Positions 61,515-64,000 of a stretch of 64,000 nucleotides of DNA are shown here, piece after piece. Source of the stretch: Gordionus sp. m RMFG-2023. Lineage: Eukaryota > Nematomorpha > Gordioida > Chordodea > Parachordodidae. The stretch spans positions 34,573,366-34,637,365 of the forward strand of contig NC_088777.1 of assembly GCF_954871325.1 (NCBI RefSeq). The letters run 5' to 3'. The position numbers and the translations under genes are program-made. Positions within the stretch are counted from its first letter, which is position 1; the number at the start of each line of letters is the position of its first letter. The notes below the pieces were generated by a model. The model ran no database searches, was not told where the DNA came from, and worked only from the letters and a program-made list of their open reading frames with translations.

Positions 61515-62834
61515 ACTTCATACAGAAAAATGGGTAGCTCCGATTTTAATAAAATGAACACCAATTTTTTTACTTTTGAGCAACAACATAGGTAAAAACG
61601 ATAATAACTAGTACAAAAATGAGCAATATTTTTTATACTTTATATAGAGAGAGCATATTTTTCCCCCTAAATAATTAACTACTTCTATATAATTTTTTAA
61701 TAAAACTAATAGTTTTCTATTATATGATCTCCGATGCCTGGCTGAGGGTTGGGCCGGGCGCACATATCTAACATACACATGGTATAGGTTATTTTTAGGG
61801 CTGTGCCGATCCACATATTTCTCCGATACTGATTCGATATTTATATTGATTGTAATTAAGAAATCAATATTCTTTATACAAAAAATCGGATTATGCATTT
61901 AATTTAATTTTTTTATTTCTACAATGATTAAAAAAAATTTACGAATATTGGTATTAAATAAATTTTTCATTATTCCTCCCCGTGAAATTAGAATTCCGCA
62001 GACAACGCAATTTGCAAAATTATTTTTGTAAAATATTTCCATAATTCAGATACCATATTTAAAGAAATTCTTTTATTTAAAGTATAAATAATAAAATTGG
62101 CGTTTTTATTTAAAAAGATTTAAAATAATTAAAACTTTGGGTGTTCCTTTCTATTTTTGTAGAAAAACTTATACTATAAATCTATTTAAAAAAATAAATA
62201 AAATTTAAGGGATGTTGTGCATTTGCATTGTAAAATTATTTAGAAAATATTGTTAATGTAAAATAAATAAAAAAAGAAAAATAAAGATCGGATCGGATAT
62301 GGTTTTTACAGGTATCGGCCCGACTCGATATTTCTGGAAAACGCTAAATATCGGTGCCGATCCTATTTGATATTTAATATCGACACAGACCTAGTTCTTT
62401 TATTATTTAACTTTATTCTAACATTAATCAATAAAAATATGCTTTATTTTAAGTATTAGATGTCTAAAAAATTTATGAACTAGGCAACTCATAATATTTT
62501 TCAGAATATAAAATTTTCTTAACGGGCTAATTTTGGATTTTCTTGTTAGGGGTCTGCAAAGGTCGCCCAAAGCCAGGCATTGTAAATCTTGGATAGCAAA
62601 CTTTTAAATCATTATTTAAAAAATATATATAGACATTATAAATCATTTAAACGATAAAATATATTAAACCAGCTATAATATAAAAAAAATATTGCACAAT
62701 TTTACTAGGTCCATTTTATCTTGATATCGTTAAGGCTCATATCTAAAAATTTTAATTTATATAGAATGGAAATAGTTTGTTTAAAATTTTATTAAAATCG
62801 AAGTCACCCATTTTTCTGTATGAGGTTTTTAAAT
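61515..62834. repeat. Inverted pair flanking a TAGGGCTGTGCCGAT repeat
   Basis: CTTCATACAGAAAAATGGGT with CGATTTTAATAAAAT at 61515-61558 recurs inverted at 62783-62834 (ATTTTATTAAAATCG, ACCCATTTTTCTGTATGAGG). These may be the ends or sub-repeats of a larger element whose limits I cannot set. Confidence 0.4.
61796..62393. mobile_element. Best copy of the TAGGGCTGTGCCGAT hAT-type repeat
   Basis: A 598-bp element beginning TAGGGCTGTGCCGAT and ending ATATCGACACAGACCTA, flanked by GTTATTTT (61788-61795) and GTTCTTTT (62394-62401), an 8-bp duplication with one mismatch. Both ends are rich in CCGAT/ATCGG words. No transposase is encoded. Its uninterrupted middle (ATTCCTCCCCGTGAAATTAG near 61975) shows what the 10.9-13.0 kb copy looked like before an hAT inserted there. 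Confidence 0.75.
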
Positions 62835-62839
62835 ATTGT

Positions 62840-63192
62840 TCCAGCAAAAGATGCTCAAAAAATTTTAAAAATATTAAGTAATTTTATTCTAAATTTATTA
62901 TTTACATGCGTATGGTTTTTAATCAATTATAATTATAAGAAAAAGGACTCATAAAAACCCCATTATTCATGTTTCTTCCTCAGATATTTCTAAATTTATA
63001 ACCGCCAAGAAGCTCCCAAATATAGGTTACACTAGCCTTAGTTTGTATGCAAAATTTCGTAAAAATCGAATGGGGTTGGCCGATTCGTGATTTAACATGG
63101 ACTTATACAGATTCATCCATGAATGAAAATATTTTCCATTGCTTTTTCTATTTAACGGAAAAAATATATATCCAAAACGCAGAATCACGTAC
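62840..63192. other. Spacer or intron of the right-edge gene
   Basis: It would be intronic for the minus-strand gene at 63193-63832. The stretch around 63020-63110 (GCAAAATTTCGTAAAAATCG, GGCCGATTCGTGA) resembles sequence common in dispersed invertebrate repeats, but no element is defined. Confidence 0.3.
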
Positions 63193-63832
63193 CACTCGTT
63201 TGTGAACTATGCCTATATTGACAATCTCTTGACCTTCCATGAATTTGAAGCGACAATTGTTAACTAAACGAATCATTTGTTCGGAATTATAGGAATCCGA
63301 TTTATGATGGGGTAGCATTGCTGGCAAGGAATTTTTTCTATCGCCATTTAAGTCATTAGTGGAATCGACAAATTTCCTAGTTTTAGGGTGGTCGGCAGTT
63401 GACTCTTTATCCGATAAATTATCATGCATTGTGGGGCGATTTTTGGAATAAGTAAATATGGAAGGAGGAACCCCTATTTTGATCATCATGGACAATTTTT
63501 TGGAACTTCCTTTAAGCTTAGGTGGTTTAAGGAAACTGCGCTTTGGCTGTTTTTAAAAAAAAGATATTTCTTTAAATATTTAAAACTATCAATGTTAGGT
63601 AGTATATTTTATCCATATTGTTAATAATTTCTCAGGTTAATCCAAATTTTTTAAAATTTATATTAAAAAATTGTGATTTATATTAAATCTAATTTTCCCT
63701 TTTTTAAAAACAATGACATTTTTTAACCTTTATGATCTTGGCATAATTTTTTAACCTTTTTGTCTTTCTTCATAGGAGAAACGTTGATATGATCACCCTT
63801 ATTACCTACTATAATTTTATTCGATTCACTAT
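63193..63832 (-). CDS. Two exons of an unrecognised gene, partial
   Basis: Exon at 63832-63756: preceded by TTTATTTCAG, ends AAAAAG before GTTAAA, reads SESNKIIVGNKGDHINVS, then PMKKDKK. Exon at 63546-63193: preceded by TTAAAAACAG, ends before a GTACGT donor, 118 codons, reads PKRSFLKPPKLKGSSKKLSM, then MIKIGVPPSIF, and later SEQMIRLVNNCRFKFMEGQE, then IVNIGIVHKRV. Phases agree across the 209-bp intron (starting 63755). Lys/Ser-rich with low complexity in the first part; the last 30 residues look like folded-domain sequence. The gene continues upstream past 64000 and, since the second exon ends in an open frame at a good donor, downstream to the left in an exon I did not find. No family recognised; a nuclear protein is only a guess from its basic composition. 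Confidence 0.55.
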
Positions 63833-64000
63833 CTGAAATAAATAATTTTTTATTTTATTACACGTAGATATTGTAAAACTAGTTTAATATATTTTAATTA
63901 TAATATTTAATTTTCAAAACATAAAGAGGCTGTCAACTTTTCCAAAACGACTTTATGGGTGCAATACGAAAGCGGCTTTAGTTGTGAATAATTAACAAAT

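Noticed and set aside
1-64000. tRNA, rRNA, snRNA genes and CRISPR arrays
   Set aside because: No cloverleaf A/B-box pair, rRNA core or regularly spaced identical repeat with unique spacers was seen; the tandem arrays are ordinary satellites.

Overview
This is a very A+T-rich eukaryotic window, most likely animal nuclear DNA. The evidence is: protein genes broken into many small exons by kilobase-scale GT-AG introns; an eRF3 with an animal-type PAM2 motif; and a repeat load of hAT DNA transposons, RTE-type LINEs, Gypsy fossils and a Helitron fragment. The standard genetic code fits every exon. The species cannot be told from the sequence; an A+T-rich invertebrate or parasitic animal is a guess.

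Two host genes are complete on the + strand. POLR3H (RNA polymerase III subunit RPC8) has 7 exons between 8270 and 16414 and gives 231 residues. The eRF3 gene (GSPT1/SUP35 family, translation termination GTPase) has 15 exons between 31277 and 59047 and gives 560 residues. Both were assembled exon by exon, keeping reading phase and using GT/AG at every junction. Two exons of an unrecognised minus-strand gene lie at the right edge (63193-63832).

Layout. 1-4231: remnants of a BED-finger hAT gene, its would-be intron filled by two other hAT elements (473-2473 and 2619-3678). 5200-6990: about 14 copies of a roughly 130-bp tandem repeat. 8270-16414: POLR3H; its 7-kb intron 5 holds a Gypsy-type LTR fossil (9654-13506) that contains an hAT-type repeat, which in turn contains another hAT (11144-12526), followed by an old RTE piece. 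16415-31276: intergenic, with a Gypsy fossil interrupted by a foldback element (19030-20716), two convergent hAT copies, a minisatellite, a Helitron piece, a 1.3-kb all-purine tract, an unidentified duplicated segment, and an hAT copy carrying a nearly perfect 112-bp-arm hairpin. 31277-59047: eRF3; intron 3 is almost entirely an hAT, intron 4 holds a nested hAT, intron 12 a 2.9-kb inverted-repeat-bounded element, and intron 14 a nearly whole RTE LINE. 59048-63192: intergenic, with one more hAT-type repeat.

The two host genes do not form a pathway unit: one transcribes small RNAs, the other ends translation. The window is best read as two conserved genes stretched by successive transposon insertions. 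Target-site duplications date many of these relative to each other. No tRNA, rRNA, CRISPR array or prokaryotic-type operon was seen.
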